Below are positions 46,183-54,560 of a stretch of DNA of 64,000 bases, piece after piece. The DNA is taken from the NCBI GenBank assembly GCA_044463945.1, contig JBIQLW010000007.1:1-64000 (forward strand), given 5' to 3'. This stretch comes from 62-47 sp044463945 (GTDB lineage Bacteria; Pseudomonadota; Alphaproteobacteria; Rhizobiales; Xanthobacteraceae). Each line of letters begins with the position of its first letter. Position 1 is the first letter of the stretch. The notes beneath the pieces were generated by a model. The model ran no database searches and was not told the DNA's origin. It worked only from the letters and a program-made list of their open reading frames with translations. The position numbers were made by a program, and so were the translations under genes.

Positions 46183-46409
46183 GTTCTGCTCAATCCCATA
46201 CGGGAAAAATGACGCGCGGACCGGCTTTTCGGCGATTGCGCGCACTAGAATTGCCATCTGAGATAAGCGCATCACCAAGAAGATTATCGCTCTGGCCTCA
46301 CATCACACAATTCGATCATTGCTTTGTTTGCACGATGGATTGCGTTCGATCGCCGCTCTGCTAATCGAGTGAACTTCACGCTCACAAAACGCAGCGGCAC
46401 CACGCGATC

Positions 46410-47513
46410 ATGAACGCTCCATGGCCTACTCGAAGTATTGATGCAACGCCTCCCGAGGCGGCGGCAACGACCTTTGAGATAAATCTCGAGAATGTCGGGA
46501 AGGTCTTTCCCGAACGAAAAGACAGCAAGGAAGTTCACGCCCTCGTTGATGTCAATCTGCGCATCGAGAAGGGCTCGATCGTCGGCGTCATCGGGCGTAG
46601 CGGCGCCGGCAAATCGACCTTGATCCGCCTCGTCAACGGGCTGGAGCGACCAAGCACCGGACGCGTTATCATCGACGGCATCGATATTGCCGCGATTCCG
46701 GAATCGGGGATCCGGGCTATTCGCCGTAACATCGGGATGATCTTCCAGCATTTCAATCTGCTGTCGTCGCGAACGGTCTACGACAATATCGCGCTGCCGC
46801 TGGAGATTGCTGGATCTTCGCGGCAGGCCATCAAGCAGGCCGTCGATCCGCTGCTTGAGCTTGTCGGTCTAGGCGACAAGCGCAACCGCTATCCAGCCGA
46901 GCTTTCGGGTGGCCAAAAGCAGCGCGTCGGCATCGCACGCGCGCTTGCGACGCAGCCGCATATTCTCCTGTCCGATGAGGCGACCTCAGCTCTCGACCCC
47001 GAGACGACGGAGCAGATTCTCTCGCTGCTCAAGCGGATCAATCGCGAGCTTGGCCTGACGGTGCTGTTCATCACCCACGAAATGGCTGTCGTCAAAGCTC
47101 TTGCTGATCGTGTCGCGGTGATCGAACGTGGACGGATCGTCGAGGAGGGATCGACGTTCGATCTCTTTTCGTCACCACAGCATGAGGTAACCCGGCGTTT
47201 TGTCAGCGTTGCCACCAGCGACGGACCGCCGGATTGGTTGCTGGATCGACTGGTAGCGCATCGCAAGGATGACGCTTCTGCCGTTCTGCATGTGGCCTTC
47301 CGGGGCGAGGCAAGTCAAAGTCTCCTCTTCCGCCTGTCCCGACAATTCGAGGTCGATCCGAAAGTTCTCGCCGGTCATATCGAGACGATTGGCGGGCAGA
47401 TCGTGGGCGCGACCACCATCACCTTGAAGGCGTCTCCAGCACTTCTTGACGCCATCATCGAATATCTGAAGCGGGACGGCAACCGCGTGGAGCATCTGGG
47501 TTATGTCTACTGA
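46410..47513 (+). CDS. metN: Methionine ABC transporter ATP-binding protein MetN
   Basis: A 367-residue ATPase with Walker A GRSGAGKST at 62-70, IGMIFQHFNLLSSRTVYDNI (characteristic of MetN), LSGGQKQRVGIARALATQPH and LLSDEATSALDPETT. The C-terminal NIL domain (about 285-367) binds methionine and inhibits transport when it is abundant. A 25-residue N-terminal extension precedes the ABC domain. Its end overlaps metI by 11 bases. I see no SAM-II-like riboswitch in 46183-46409. Confidence 0.96.
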   Translation: MNAPWPTRSIDATPPEAAATTFEINLENVGKVFPERKDSKEVHALVDVNLRIEKGSIVGVIGRSGAGKSTLIRLVNGLERPSTGRVIIDGIDIAAIPESGIRAIRRNIGMIFQHFNLLSSRTVYDNIALPLEIAGSSRQAIKQAVDPLLELVGLGDKRNRYPAELSGGQKQRVGIARALATQPHILLSDEATSALDPETTEQILSLLKRINRELGLTVLFITHEMAVVKALADRVAVIERGRIVEEGSTFDLFSSPQHEVTRRFVSVATSDGPPDWLLDRLVAHRKDDASAVLHVAFRGEASQSLLFRLSRQFEVDPKVLAGHIETIGGQIVGATTITLKASPALLDAIIEYLKRDGNRVEHLGYVY

Positions 47514-48168
47514 AATCCTGGTGTTGATCGCTTGGTCGACCTTGGACACACTTTGGATGGTGGGCCTGTCGGGTCTTCTCGGCACGGTGTTCGGTGTCCC
47601 GCTCGGAGTTTTCCTCGCCACCAGTGGCTCGGGCGAGTTGTTCGCCGCACCGCTCGCCAATCGCATCGTTGGCCTGGTCGTCAATGCGACCCGCTCGACG
47701 CCCTTCATCATTCTCGTCGTCGCCATCATACCTTTTACGCGCTTGGTGGCCGGGACATCGATCGGCACTCGGGCCGCCATTGTTCCGCTCACCGTGGCTG
47801 CGATCCCCTTCATCGCGAGAATTATCGAGGCGGCGGTACGCGAGGTCGATCAGGGTTTGATCGAGGCCGCGCGCGCTTTCGGCGCCACGCCGCTCCAAAT
47901 CGTCCGCAAAGTCTTGTTGCCGGAAGCGCTGCCTGCAATCACCCTGGCACTGACGCTCACCCTCGTCAGCCTGCTTGGCTATTCAGCGATGGTCGGCGCT
48001 GTCGGCGGTGGCGGCCTCGGAGATCTGGGTATCCGTTACGGATATCAGCGGTTCATGCCTGACGTCATGCTGGTTGTCGTGCTCGTGCTGATCGTACTGG
48101 TTCAAGGCGTTCAAACCGCCGGCGACACCTTGGCCCGCCGGCTCGACAAACGAACCCGACGCAATTGA
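47503..48168 (+). CDS. metI: Methionine ABC transporter permease MetI
   Basis: A 221-residue permease of normal MetI length with about five membrane segments and the motifs NATRSTPFIILVVAIIPFTR and EAARAFGATPLQIVRKVLLP (EAA loop), then GYSAMVGAVGGGGLGDLGIR. It starts within the last codons of metN, so expression is coupled. Confidence 0.96.
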   Translation: MSTEILVLIAWSTLDTLWMVGLSGLLGTVFGVPLGVFLATSGSGELFAAPLANRIVGLVVNATRSTPFIILVVAIIPFTRLVAGTSIGTRAAIVPLTVAAIPFIARIIEAAVREVDQGLIEAARAFGATPLQIVRKVLLPEALPAITLALTLTLVSLLGYSAMVGAVGGGGLGDLGIRYGYQRFMPDVMLVVVLVLIVLVQGVQTAGDTLARRLDKRTRRN

Positions 48169-48192
48169 TCATCACACGAACGGAGCCTTCCC

Positions 48193-48975
48193 ATGCGTTC
48201 TCTTTCCTTACTCGCCGCGGCCGGACTGTCTCTCCTGGCAACCACCTCGGCTTTCGCCGAGACCCTTCGTGTCGGCGTGACCGCAGGCCCACATGCCGAG
48301 ATTCTCGATGTCGTGCGGAAGGTCGCCACCGAGCGGGGCCTCGATATCAAGGTCGTTGAATTCACGGACTACGTGATACCCAACCAGGCTCTGGCGCAGA
48401 AGGACATCGAAGCGAATTCATTTCAGCACGAGCCTTACCTCAAGAACCAGATTTCGAAGACAGGCTGGAAGATCGTCAAGGTCGCCAACACCATTGCCTC
48501 ACCGCAGGGCGTCTATTCCCGCAAATACAAGAAGCTGGAAGATCTCCCGACGGGCGCTCAAGTCGCGATAGCCAACGATCCCTCCAATGGTGCTCGCGGG
48601 CTCCTGATCCTTGCGGAAAGCGGCCTGATCAAGCTCAAGGATGGAAAGACGGTGACAGCCACGGTGGCTGATATCGCCGACAATCCGAAAAAGCTTCGCT
48701 TCATCGAACTCGATGCCGCGCAATTGCCCCGCTCGCTGCAGGACGTCGATCTGGTCTCGATCAATAACAACTATGCCGTTCAGGCCGGACTCAATCCAGC
48801 CACGGACGCTATCGCCCGAGAGAGCCTTAAAGGCCCATGGGTGAACATCATCGCGGTTCGGGAGGATGACAAAGACAAACCCTGGGTCAAGAAACTGATC
48901 GAGGCTTATCACTCGGATGCAGTGAAGGCATTTCTCGAGAAGCGGTTCAAGGGCACCTACATCGCTACCTGGTAG
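48193..48975 (+). CDS. metQ: Methionine-binding protein MetQ (copy 1)
   Basis: A 260-residue periplasmic protein with a Sec leader (1-22, AFAE) and no lipobox Cys. It shows LRVGVTAGPHAEILDVVRKV, NSFQHEPYLKNQ and IANDPSNGARGLLILAESGL, typical of the NlpA/MetQ family that binds L- or D-methionine. It lies 24 bases behind metI. Confidence 0.95.
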   Translation: MRSLSLLAAAGLSLLATTSAFAETLRVGVTAGPHAEILDVVRKVATERGLDIKVVEFTDYVIPNQALAQKDIEANSFQHEPYLKNQISKTGWKIVKVANTIASPQGVYSRKYKKLEDLPTGAQVAIANDPSNGARGLLILAESGLIKLKDGKTVTATVADIADNPKKLRFIELDAAQLPRSLQDVDLVSINNNYAVQAGLNPATDAIARESLKGPWVNIIAVREDDKDKPWVKKLIEAYHSDAVKAFLEKRFKGTYIATW

Positions 48976-49011
48976 CGATCATCTCTCGTTCTCGTTTTCA
49001 TGGAGATTACA

Positions 49012-49806
49012 ATGCTCATTCGTCGTTCTGTACTTGCTCTTGGCGCGGCGGTCTTCGCGGCGACTGTTTCGACGGGCGCCTTCGCCGCCGGCGGCGTTCT
49101 CAAGGTCGGCGTTTCGTCTGGTCCATACGGAGATATTCTCCGGGAGACGGCGCGACTTGCCGCGAGTCAGGGCCTCAAGGCCGAGATCATCGAATTCACC
49201 GACTGGAATCAGCCGAACTCCGCACTTGATGCGAAGGAGATCGACCTCAACAACTTCCAGCATCGACCGTATCTGGCCAATCAGGTCAAGGCGCGCGGCT
49301 ACAAGCTGGTCTCGCTCGATCCCTCGATCGTGGTTCCGGGTGGAATCTTCTCGGCTAAAGTGAAGAGCTTTTCCGAGCTGAAGCAAGGCGCCAAGCTTGG
49401 CATTCCGAACGATCCGACCAACGCCGCGCGTGCGCTGTTTCTCTTCCAGGAAGCCGGCGTCATCAAGCTGCGGCCGGAGGCCGGAAGTGCCGCGACGGTT
49501 CAGGATGTCATCGACAACCCGAGGAAGGTTGCTTTCGTGGAGCTCGACGCGGCACAGCTGCCGCGCTCGCTGAACGATCTCGACGCATCCTTCGTGTCGA
49601 ACAACTATGCCTACCTGGCAGGCTTGAAGTTCAAGGACGCGCTGATCACGGAAACCAAGAATTCGGAATGGACCCTGGTATTTGCCTCGCGTGAAGACCG
49701 CAAGGAAGACCCGGACATCAAGAAGTTCATTTCCATCTACCGGTCCGAACCGATCAAGGAATTCATCCAGACGAAATTCCAGGGATCGATCCTGCCGACG
49801 TGGTAA
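49012..49806 (+). CDS. metQ: Methionine-binding protein MetQ (copy 2)
   Basis: A 264-residue MetQ paralogue with a Sec leader (MLIRRSVLALGAAVFAATVS, AFAAG). It shows LKVGVSSGPYGDILRETARL, NNFQHRPYLANQ and IPNDPTNAARALFLFQEAGV, matching the first copy position by position. I use the ATG at 49012 because GGAG lies nine bases before it; the ATG at 49000 would place that GGAG inside the gene. It ends the metNIQQ operon just before a strong terminator. The duplicate may widen the range of methionine derivatives taken up. Confidence 0.94.
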   Translation: MLIRRSVLALGAAVFAATVSTGAFAAGGVLKVGVSSGPYGDILRETARLAASQGLKAEIIEFTDWNQPNSALDAKEIDLNNFQHRPYLANQVKARGYKLVSLDPSIVVPGGIFSAKVKSFSELKQGAKLGIPNDPTNAARALFLFQEAGVIKLRPEAGSAATVQDVIDNPRKVAFVELDAAQLPRSLNDLDASFVSNNYAYLAGLKFKDALITETKNSEWTLVFASREDRKEDPDIKKFISIYRSEPIKEFIQTKFQGSILPTW

Positions 49807-49880
49807 TGCCTGTCGCGTAATCGGATATCGCGATCCAGTCAGTTGGCTGCCGCCGGCAGGCTGCCGATATCGAATTGAGA

Positions 49881-49919
49881 AAGTGCCCGGCACATCGAGG
49901 ATGTGCCGGGCACTTTTGT
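49881..49919 (+). terminator. Strong intrinsic terminator after metNIQQ
   Basis: A perfect 16-base stem (49881-49896 with 49900-49915), GC-rich in the centre (GTGCCCGGCAC), closes a three-base loop GAG and runs into TTGTT. It lies 74 bases after the second metQ stop and isolates the methionine operon from the Met-rich protein gene. Confidence 0.85.
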
Positions 49920-50126
49920 TATCGAGCCCACCTATGACGCTGTTGCCGCCGCCGCTATTGCGGAAAATCCGCTGTTATCACAGACAAACAGCCGCCGCAT
50001 TGGACGGACCGGCGTCTTATTGGAATAAAGCGAACAGAACAATCATACGTTCATTGCCGGATTAATGAGGATCATTTACTCGCCTAATCCATAACAAGAG
50101 ACAATTTCTTTCCGAAGGAACCAATC
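49920..50126. other. Upstream region of the Met/Cys-rich protein gene
   Basis: About 200 bases between the metNIQQ terminator and the Met-rich gene hold no other gene. The region is comparatively AT-rich towards its right end and should contain that gene's own promoter. AAGGA at 50115-50119 is its ribosome-binding site. Confidence 0.5.
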
Positions 50127-50459
50127 ATGACTCAGCCAATGCAGATGATGATGCCCATGATGGGCGGCACTCCTCCGATGATGATGAATGGCATGATGCC
50201 CATGGGTGGCATGATGCCAATGAACGGTATGATGCCGATGAACGGCATGATGGCCATGCCGATGATGATGTGTCAGATGAAGTGCACCATGACCGCAAGC
50301 GGAATGACTTGCGAGATGATGCCAATGGACGCATCCATGAAGGACATGTTCATGCAGTGCTGCCAGAACATGATGAACATGACAAACGCCGGAATGCCGA
50401 CGATGATGTGCTGTGGTGGTATGGCAATGATGTGCGTCATGCCTCCCAAGGCCGCATGA
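50127..50459 (+). CDS. Small methionine- and cysteine-rich protein
   Basis: A 110-residue protein with 44 Met (40%) and 8 Cys, so nearly half of the residues contain sulfur. The N-terminal half repeats MMPMxG/MMPMNG units, encoded by 18-base near-repeats at 50193-50264. The second half has spaced Cys (MMMCQMKC, MTCEMM, QCCQNM, MMCCGG, MMC). There is no clear signal peptide. A good ribosome-binding site (AAGGA, seven bases spacing) and a strong terminator behind show it is a real monocistronic gene. I do not recognise a named family. Candidate roles are a sulfur or methionine reserve, given the adjacent methionine importer, or Cu(I)/Ag(I) binding through Met and Cys. Both are inferences. Confidence 0.85.
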   Translation: MTQPMQMMMPMMGGTPPMMMNGMMPMGGMMPMNGMMPMNGMMAMPMMMCQMKCTMTASGMTCEMMPMDASMKDMFMQCCQNMMNMTNAGMPTMMCCGGMAMMCVMPPKAA

Positions 50460-50482
50460 CATAATCACGGACATTGCATGCA

Positions 50483-50524
50483 AATTAAGCCAGGGCGGAC
50501 TTTGTCATCCCTGGCTTAATTTTT
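50483..50524 (+). terminator. Intrinsic terminator after the Met/Cys-rich gene
   Basis: A 13-base stem (AATTAAGCCAGGG at 50483-50495 with CCCTGGCTTAATT at 50509-50521), a 13-base loop and a following T-run. It lies 24 bases after the stop codon. The symmetric A/T ends mean it may also terminate the minus-strand XRE-cupin transcript arriving from the right. Confidence 0.85.
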
Positions 50525-50564
50525 GGACCAGCACGCGACAATCATGCCGCGGCCGCAACGATCT

Positions 50565-51191
50565 TTATCCGATCGTCTGCGCGTAAGTCATCACAAGATA
50601 AAGCACAGCTTCGTCCGCTCCGAGATTGCGATAAGTATGGGGAACATCCGCCTCGAACAGAAGAGCGTCTCCCTCGCTCAAGGTCACCGGCCGGCCTGAG
50701 CCGACGGCAATTTCGACAGCGCCTTTGGCGACAACCAGATTCTCCCGCGTCCCAGGCGCATGGGCCCCGGCATGCTCGCAATAGAGCGACGCCAAGCGAA
50801 GCTCATAAAACTCAGTGCGCCGTTCACTATCGAACGGAAACAAGGCTCTGGAGGTGAATTGCCCCTGGTTGGATGACAATAACTTCGCCCCGTCGCGCCG
50901 AAGGACAATAATTCTTTCCGAGCCGGTAATCGCGATCAGGCTGGCGAACGGAACGGTGAGTGCGGTCGCGATCTTCCAAAGCAGGCCGATCGTTGGCGTG
51001 CTCTTGCCAGTTTCGATTTGCCCAAGCATGGCTCGGCTGACGCCGGACAACTTGGCCAATCGCTCAAGCGACAAACCTTGGCGCAAGCGGATTCGCTTCA
51101 GATTCCGTCCAACAATCACCGACAGCTCGGTGCGATCCAGACCGTCTTCATTGCTTGGATGGAGAATCTGGCTCGCGCTCGACCTGCTCAT
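50565..51191 (-). CDS. XRE-family regulator with cupin domain
   Basis: A 208-residue regulator. An HTH_XRE domain spans about 28-82 (GRNLKRIRLRQGLSLERLAK, LSGVSRAMLGQIETGKSTPT) and a small cupin about 125-205 (ENLVVAKGAVEIAVGSGRPV, EGDALLFEADVPHTYRNLG). This is a common layout for regulators sensing small molecules such as amino acids, sulfur compounds or polyamines. It converges on the Met-rich gene and its start overlaps a small upstream frame by four bases. It is the only clear DNA-binding regulator I see between 13.7 and 64 kb. Confidence 0.93.
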   Translation of the reverse strand: MSRSSASQILHPSNEDGLDRTELSVIVGRNLKRIRLRQGLSLERLAKLSGVSRAMLGQIETGKSTPTIGLLWKIATALTVPFASLIAITGSERIIVLRRDGAKLLSSNQGQFTSRALFPFDSERRTEFYELRLASLYCEHAGAHAPGTRENLVVAKGAVEIAVGSGRPVTLSEGDALLFEADVPHTYRNLGADEAVLYLVMTYAQTIG

Positions 51192-51406
51192 GCGTTGACG
51201 GTTCCGGCACCGGCAAAATGCTTCCCCAGCATCCAGGCCGGTTGAAACACAACGAAGACAACGGGTACCGCTGCCCACATGAACGGATGAAATGGCATGG
51301 TATCGACATGGCTTGCGGAGGCAGGCCCACACGCTGAGCCCGACGCTCGTCTGCGACGCTCCAGATACGGCTTGAAGTCAACGATCTCGGCACTGCTATT
51401 CTTCAC
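51188..51406 (-). CDS. Small single-pass membrane protein (hypothetical)
   Basis: A 72-residue frame starting at GTG (51406): a polar, basic N-terminal half (KNSSAEIVDFKPYLERRRR) and one hydrophobic segment (MWAAVPVVFVVFQPAWMLG). The frame is open further upstream to 51703, so the start is uncertain; I prefer the GTG because the preceding residues look non-coding. The stop overlaps the regulator start by four bases (TGA/ATG), which suggests coupled translation. Function unknown. Confidence 0.5.
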   Translation of the reverse strand: MKNSSAEIVDFKPYLERRRRASGSACGPASASHVDTMPFHPFMWAAVPVVFVVFQPAWMLGKHFAGAGTVNA

Positions 51407-51847
51407 GACCTCACCGCTTTCATTGGCCCCGTCAGAAATCAGTTCGTCATATGTTGGCGAAACCACGCGTCCTCGACAATCCGCAACACAAGAAAACGAT
51501 AAATTTCGCATGGGCCGGCATGTTGCGGCAAAGTCATTCCACGCGACGCGACCCCAATAGTTCAATCTTACATGCGCCGGCTTATACGAAGACCGTTCAT
51601 CGTCCGCTTCAATCATGCAGGGACAAATGTCTCTCCCCGCGCCTGTTACCAATCCATCAATAGGGCGCGGCTCTACCCGAACAATCCTTATTCGTAACGA
51701 CATTCAAGCAAGCGACTTTTACTACTATTCAGCATCACGCGATTGGTTCGTTGCAAATATCGGACTGCGCTGTTTAGGCAGTAGACATTCGATGTTGACT
51801 GATAAGAGTATCCGGCGACATCGAACCATCGTCGAGTGAAGCGCAAT

Positions 51848-52942
51848 ATGTCTGATCCTCTTAGAGTTGGTGTTTGGGCGCCGGTTCATGGACCACGTGC
51901 TGCCTTGCAGGATCCAGCAGAGCCTTTCGATGCATCCTGGCAGCACAACAGGGATATCGTGCTGGAAGCGGAGCAACTCGGTTTTGATTCGATCCTGATC
52001 GCGCAGCACACCGTGAATCCGCATCTGCCGGAATCAGATCAACTCGAAGCATGGACAGCGGCCGCGGCGCTGGCCGCGCTCACCAACCGCATCGAGTTGA
52101 TCGCGGCCATCAAACCGCGTCTCTTCCATCCCGTCGTTCTCGCAAAAATGGCGCTACAGATCGAGAATATCAGCGGTGGCCGCTTTGGTTTGAACCTCGT
52201 CAATGCCTGGAACAAAGCAGAATTCGAGAAGGCCGGAATTATCTTCGCCGAGCACGATGATCGTTACGCCTACGGTCGAGAGTGGATGTCGGTCGTATCC
52301 CGCCTCCTGCGCGGTGAGGCCGTTTCGCATCAGGGAGAGAACTTCACCATCCGTGACTACAAGCTTACGCCGCGCGACCTGTTTCGCGAGCGACCCCGCA
52401 TCTATGTCGGCGGCGAGTCCGAGCCAGCTCGATCATTGGTTGTCGATCATGGGGATGTCTGGTTCATCAACGGTCAGCCGCTCGACGACGTCCGCGCGTT
52501 GATTGCCGACCTGTGCCGACGGCCGCGCGTGGGTGCGCCACTTCGCTTCGGCCTTTCCGCTTTTGTTATCGCACGCGATACCGAAGCAGAAGCTCACGCT
52601 TATCACCAGCACCTCTCGGACCTCGCCGCGAAGGATGCGGAGATCCGCGCAAAGCAGCGCATCAACATCGACCCGAAAGCCGTCATGTTTCAGAACATGG
52701 CGAAGACGCCTCGGGTCGGCAGCAACGGCGGAACAGCCGCCGGACTTGTCGGCAGCTACGACCGGGTCGCCGAGCGGATTGTCGCATTTCACCGCGCAGG
52801 CATCGAGTTATTCATGCTGCAATTCCAGCCTCTTCTGCCCGAGATCCGGAGGTTCGCATCGGAACTGTTTCCGAGAATTGGCAAAAGCGCGAGCGACTAT
52901 GCGGGCAACGGCCTTCCCCAACAGGCGCATGAGCCGGCCTGA
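51848..52942 (+). CDS. LLM-class FMNH2-dependent monooxygenase (SsuD/SfnG-related)
   Basis: A 364-residue luciferase-like monooxygenase: LRVGVWAPVHGPRAALQDP, LEAEQLGFDSILIAQHTVNP, NISGGRFGLNLVNAWNKAEF, HDDRYAYGREWMSVVSRLL and RPRIYVGGESEPARSLVVDH. Length fits the SsuD/SfnG range, but the SsuD-specific C-terminal motif SGYPHLEEAYR is replaced by ELFMLQFQPLLPEIRRF, so it is a separate subgroup, possibly for sulfones or other sulfonates. I use the ATG at 51848. It heads an operon with SsuC-, SsuB- and SsuA-type genes, a DszC-like enzyme and a DszA-type enzyme. Confidence 0.92.
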   Translation: MSDPLRVGVWAPVHGPRAALQDPAEPFDASWQHNRDIVLEAEQLGFDSILIAQHTVNPHLPESDQLEAWTAAAALAALTNRIELIAAIKPRLFHPVVLAKMALQIENISGGRFGLNLVNAWNKAEFEKAGIIFAEHDDRYAYGREWMSVVSRLLRGEAVSHQGENFTIRDYKLTPRDLFRERPRIYVGGESEPARSLVVDHGDVWFINGQPLDDVRALIADLCRRPRVGAPLRFGLSAFVIARDTEAEAHAYHQHLSDLAAKDAEIRAKQRINIDPKAVMFQNMAKTPRVGSNGGTAAGLVGSYDRVAERIVAFHRAGIELFMLQFQPLLPEIRRFASELFPRIGKSASDYAGNGLPQQAHEPA

Positions 52943-52969
52943 TCGTCATCCACGTTATTCGAGGTCGTC

Positions 52970-53848
52970 GTGAGCACTATCGAACATACTCTTTCACTGC
53001 CGACGCATTCCGATCGTTCGGTGCCGTCCTTGGAGCGCTCCCAAACCCCGGCCAGCGTCAAGGTCCGCGTCGCTGGGCCGACGTCGCGCGACCTGCTCCT
53101 GCTATCCTGGATCGTACCGGTCATCATCGTCCTGGTGTGGGAGCTGCTCGCGCGCATCGGCTGGGTGACGCCTCAGGTTCTGCCCGCACCAAGCAAGATT
53201 GGGGCGACCGCCATCAAACTTGCCCTGAACGGCACCTTGCTGCACGACCTTGGTGTCAGCCTGGCCCGTGCCGCGACTGGTTTCGTAATCGGCGGGAGCG
53301 TGGCGTTCACGCTCGGAATTATCGTCGGATTTTCGAAGCTTGCTGACGCGTTGATCGATCGCACCGTCCAGATGATCCGCGCCGTTCCGTTTCTGGCGGT
53401 GCTCCCGCTGGTGATAGTCTGGTTCGGGGTCGGTGAAGGTCAAAAGATTTTTCTTGTCGCGTTGGGTGTGACGTTTCCGATCTATATCAACACGACGCTC
53501 GGTATCCGTCAGGTCGATCCGAAGCTTCTCGAACTCGGCAGGGTTCAGGGCCTCTCGACTTGGCAACTGGTTCGTCGCGTCATCCTGCCCGGCGCGCTTC
53601 CTTCGATCCTGACCGGCATCCGCTACTCACTGGCGACGGCGTGGCTCGCGCTTGTCGTCGCGGAAACGATCGGCGCCCAATCCGGGATCGGATTTCTCGC
53701 GATGGACGCCCGCGAATTTCTGCGCACCGACGTCGTTGTCCTCACCATCGTCATTTACGCCGTAATCGGCGTTGCGGCGGATTCGATCGCGCGCCTGCTG
53801 GAACGGCGATTGTTGCGATGGCATCCCAACTTCGGCGGAGTTGCGTGA
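52970..53848 (+). CDS. Sulfonate-type ABC transporter permease (SsuC family)
   Basis: A 292-residue permease with a polar N-terminal tail of about 40 residues, about six membrane segments and the EAA loop GRVQGLSTWQLVRRVILPGA near 190. It closely resembles the SsuC at 17986 in motif order (MIRAVPFLAVLPLVIVWFG, YINTTLGIRQVDPKLLELG). The start is GTG at 52970. It touches the ATPase gene by one base (TGATG). Confidence 0.94.
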   Translation: MSTIEHTLSLPTHSDRSVPSLERSQTPASVKVRVAGPTSRDLLLLSWIVPVIIVLVWELLARIGWVTPQVLPAPSKIGATAIKLALNGTLLHDLGVSLARAATGFVIGGSVAFTLGIIVGFSKLADALIDRTVQMIRAVPFLAVLPLVIVWFGVGEGQKIFLVALGVTFPIYINTTLGIRQVDPKLLELGRVQGLSTWQLVRRVILPGALPSILTGIRYSLATAWLALVVAETIGAQSGIGFLAMDAREFLRTDVVVLTIVIYAVIGVAADSIARLLERRLLRWHPNFGGVA

Positions 53849-54549
53849 TGACACGGCTTCCATCACTTGCCGTATCGGTTTCGAGTTTGAGGCGGACATA
53901 TGGTAGCCGAGTCGTGATCGACAACCTCAACCTGCACATCGTTCGTGGCGAGTTTGTCGCGCTGCTTGGTGAAAGCGGCTGCGGAAAGACCACGCTGTTG
54001 CGGGCGCTTGCAGGACTCGATCCGACCCAGGGCGGAAGCATCGAGATTTCGGGCCGTCCGGCCGTAGTCTTTCAGGAGCATCGCTTGCTGCCTTGGGATT
54101 CGCTTTGGCGCAATGTCGCCTTGGGGCTTCAACGTCCCGATGCTCGCGACCTCGCCGCTTCGGCTTTGACGGAAGTCGGGCTCGGCAATCGCCTGGAGGA
54201 TTGGCCACGCAATCTGTCAGGCGGCCAGGCCCAGCGCGTCGCTTTGGCGCGGGCGTTAGTGCAGGAACCCAGGCTTTTGCTGCTGGATGAACCGTTCGCG
54301 GCGCTCGACGCTCTGACCCGCATTCGGATGCATGAGCTCGTCAAACAACTGGTCGCCCGACATCAACCGGGAGTTTTGTTGGTTACGCATGATGTCGATG
54401 AGGCGATCGCCCTCGCCGATCGGATTTTGGTGATGCGCCAGGGCGCAATTGCCGTTGAAATCGAAAAAACCTCCTCGACCGATCCGGCGGCTCTCCGCTC
54501 GCGGCTACTATCCGAGCTCGGGGTCGAATCCAATGTCAGAGCTGCATAA
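53848..54549 (+). CDS. Sulfonate-type ABC transporter ATP-binding protein (SsuB family)
   Basis: A 233-residue ATPase with Walker A GESGCGKTT at 41-49, VVFQEHRLLPWDSLWRNVAL, LSGGQAQRVALARALVQEPR and LLLDEPFAALDAL. It is shorter than the SsuB at 17117 because it lacks that protein's N-terminal extension. I use the ATG at 53848, overlapping the permease stop; the frame extends upstream only through permease coding sequence. Confidence 0.94.
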   Translation: MTRLPSLAVSVSSLRRTYGSRVVIDNLNLHIVRGEFVALLGESGCGKTTLLRALAGLDPTQGGSIEISGRPAVVFQEHRLLPWDSLWRNVALGLQRPDARDLAASALTEVGLGNRLEDWPRNLSGGQAQRVALARALVQEPRLLLLDEPFAALDALTRIRMHELVKQLVARHQPGVLLVTHDVDEAIALADRILVMRQGAIAVEIEKTSSTDPAALRSRLLSELGVESNVRAA

Positions 54550-54560
54550 TATTCAAAGGT

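Noticed and set aside
46183..46409. Possible SAM-II riboswitch ahead of metN
   Set aside because: I looked for the conserved pseudoknot elements and could not find them; only a weak GATAA...TTATC symmetry is present.
48979..49893. 304-codon minus-strand frame
   Set aside because: Antisense to the second metQ; no recognisable motif.
50193..50264. Short direct repeats that could look like a CRISPR array
   Set aside because: The 18-base units have no spacers and lie in frame inside the Met-rich gene.
50076..50483. 135-codon minus-strand frame rich in histidine, antisense to the Met-rich gene
   Set aside because: CAT (His) is simply the reverse complement of ATG (Met); the frame is a mirror of the real gene. 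It would be a striking metal-binding protein, but it has no ribosome-binding site and ends over the terminator.
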